A stretch of 64,000 nucleotides of DNA, from assembly GCA_922989275.2 (NCBI GenBank), contig OV277866.1, forward strand, positions 77,536,328-77,600,327, given 5' to 3'. This document shows positions 63,905 through 64,000 of this stretch, one piece after another (position 1 is the first letter of the stretch; the number at the start of each line of letters is the position of its first letter). Source of the stretch: Gari tellinella. Lineage: Eukaryota; Mollusca; Bivalvia; Cardiida; Psammobiidae. A program made the position numbers and the translations under genes. The notes beneath the pieces are model-generated. The model searched no databases and was not told the origin of the DNA. It saw nothing but the letters and a program-made list of their open reading frames with translations.

Positions 63905-64000
63905 CAACAGAAAGGCTGGCAAAAATGCCAGTGCAACAACATTTCCAATCAATACATGAATAATTGTAACTTGTTCCATATGCAAAACCCATTAATGCCT

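Noticed and set aside
1..64000. CRISPR arrays or bacterial-type operons
   Set aside because: The many repeats are interspersed, palindromic and bounded by target duplications, and the one clear gene has spliceosomal introns.

Overview
The window is nuclear DNA of a metazoan, most likely a bivalve mollusc. The clues are one animal-type split gene, AT-rich intergenic sequence, very dense short inverted-repeat elements, several tRNA-derived SINEs, and repeat families with ends such as GCTCACCTGAGCC and GCCCCCGGCATC that I associate with bivalve genomes. Species is not determined. There are no operons, no CRISPR arrays and no bacterial-style gene clusters.

The one gene I can reconstruct fully is SDHD, the small membrane-anchor subunit of mitochondrial succinate dehydrogenase (complex II). 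It lies on the + strand in four coding exons: 1769-1805, 8198-8326, 9836-9995 and 15514-15673. All intron phases match. The joined frame is 486 nt including the stop and encodes 161 residues, close to the usual length, with the heme-ligand His, the quinone-site Asp-Tyr and the C-terminal AVAMLWKL intact. Its three introns total about 13.4 kb and are packed with transposon relics, including a 1.86 kb hAT-like element, a LINE 3' ORF fragment, a SINE, and several hairpin MITEs.

From about 16 kb to the end no protein-coding gene can be supported. There are weak hints of another transcription unit: a CpG-bearing stretch with an ATG and a donor near 23.7 kb, a 70-nt exon-like block with good splice sites at 38224-38293 that is closed in all frames, and a consensus donor near 52.4 kb. 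These could be 5' UTR exons of a gene that continues beyond the window, or a lncRNA.

Most of the window is mobile-element DNA. I sorted the short elements into recurring families. A: about 250 bp, TTAA-bounded, ends TTAACCCWTT, with a long AAAGCAG...CAGAATG hairpin. B: about 250 bp, TTAA-bounded, starts TTAACCCTTTGAACCC, with a hairpin of AACAGTG and CAGAGGGCTCC. C: about 200 bp, TA-bounded, ends TACAGTAGAACCTCTC. D: TA-type, ends near GAACTTCGATATC. E: about 195 bp, ends CAGGGCTCCAGATAAG, hAT-like. F: about 250 bp, TA-bounded, ends TACAGTGGAGAATCTG. G, H, I and M: further TTAA-bounded groups. J: a shorter hairpin group. Four larger hAT-like elements (1.2-2.1 kb) carry visible terminal inverted repeats; three have visible target-site duplications.

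The most interesting pattern is that element families with different ends and different target sites (TTAA against TA) carry homologous hairpin cores. Within single copies, the two arms of a hairpin change together. This looks like modular exchange of hairpin cores plus arm-to-arm correction or selection on the fold. It is an inference from reading copies by eye and needs alignment to confirm.
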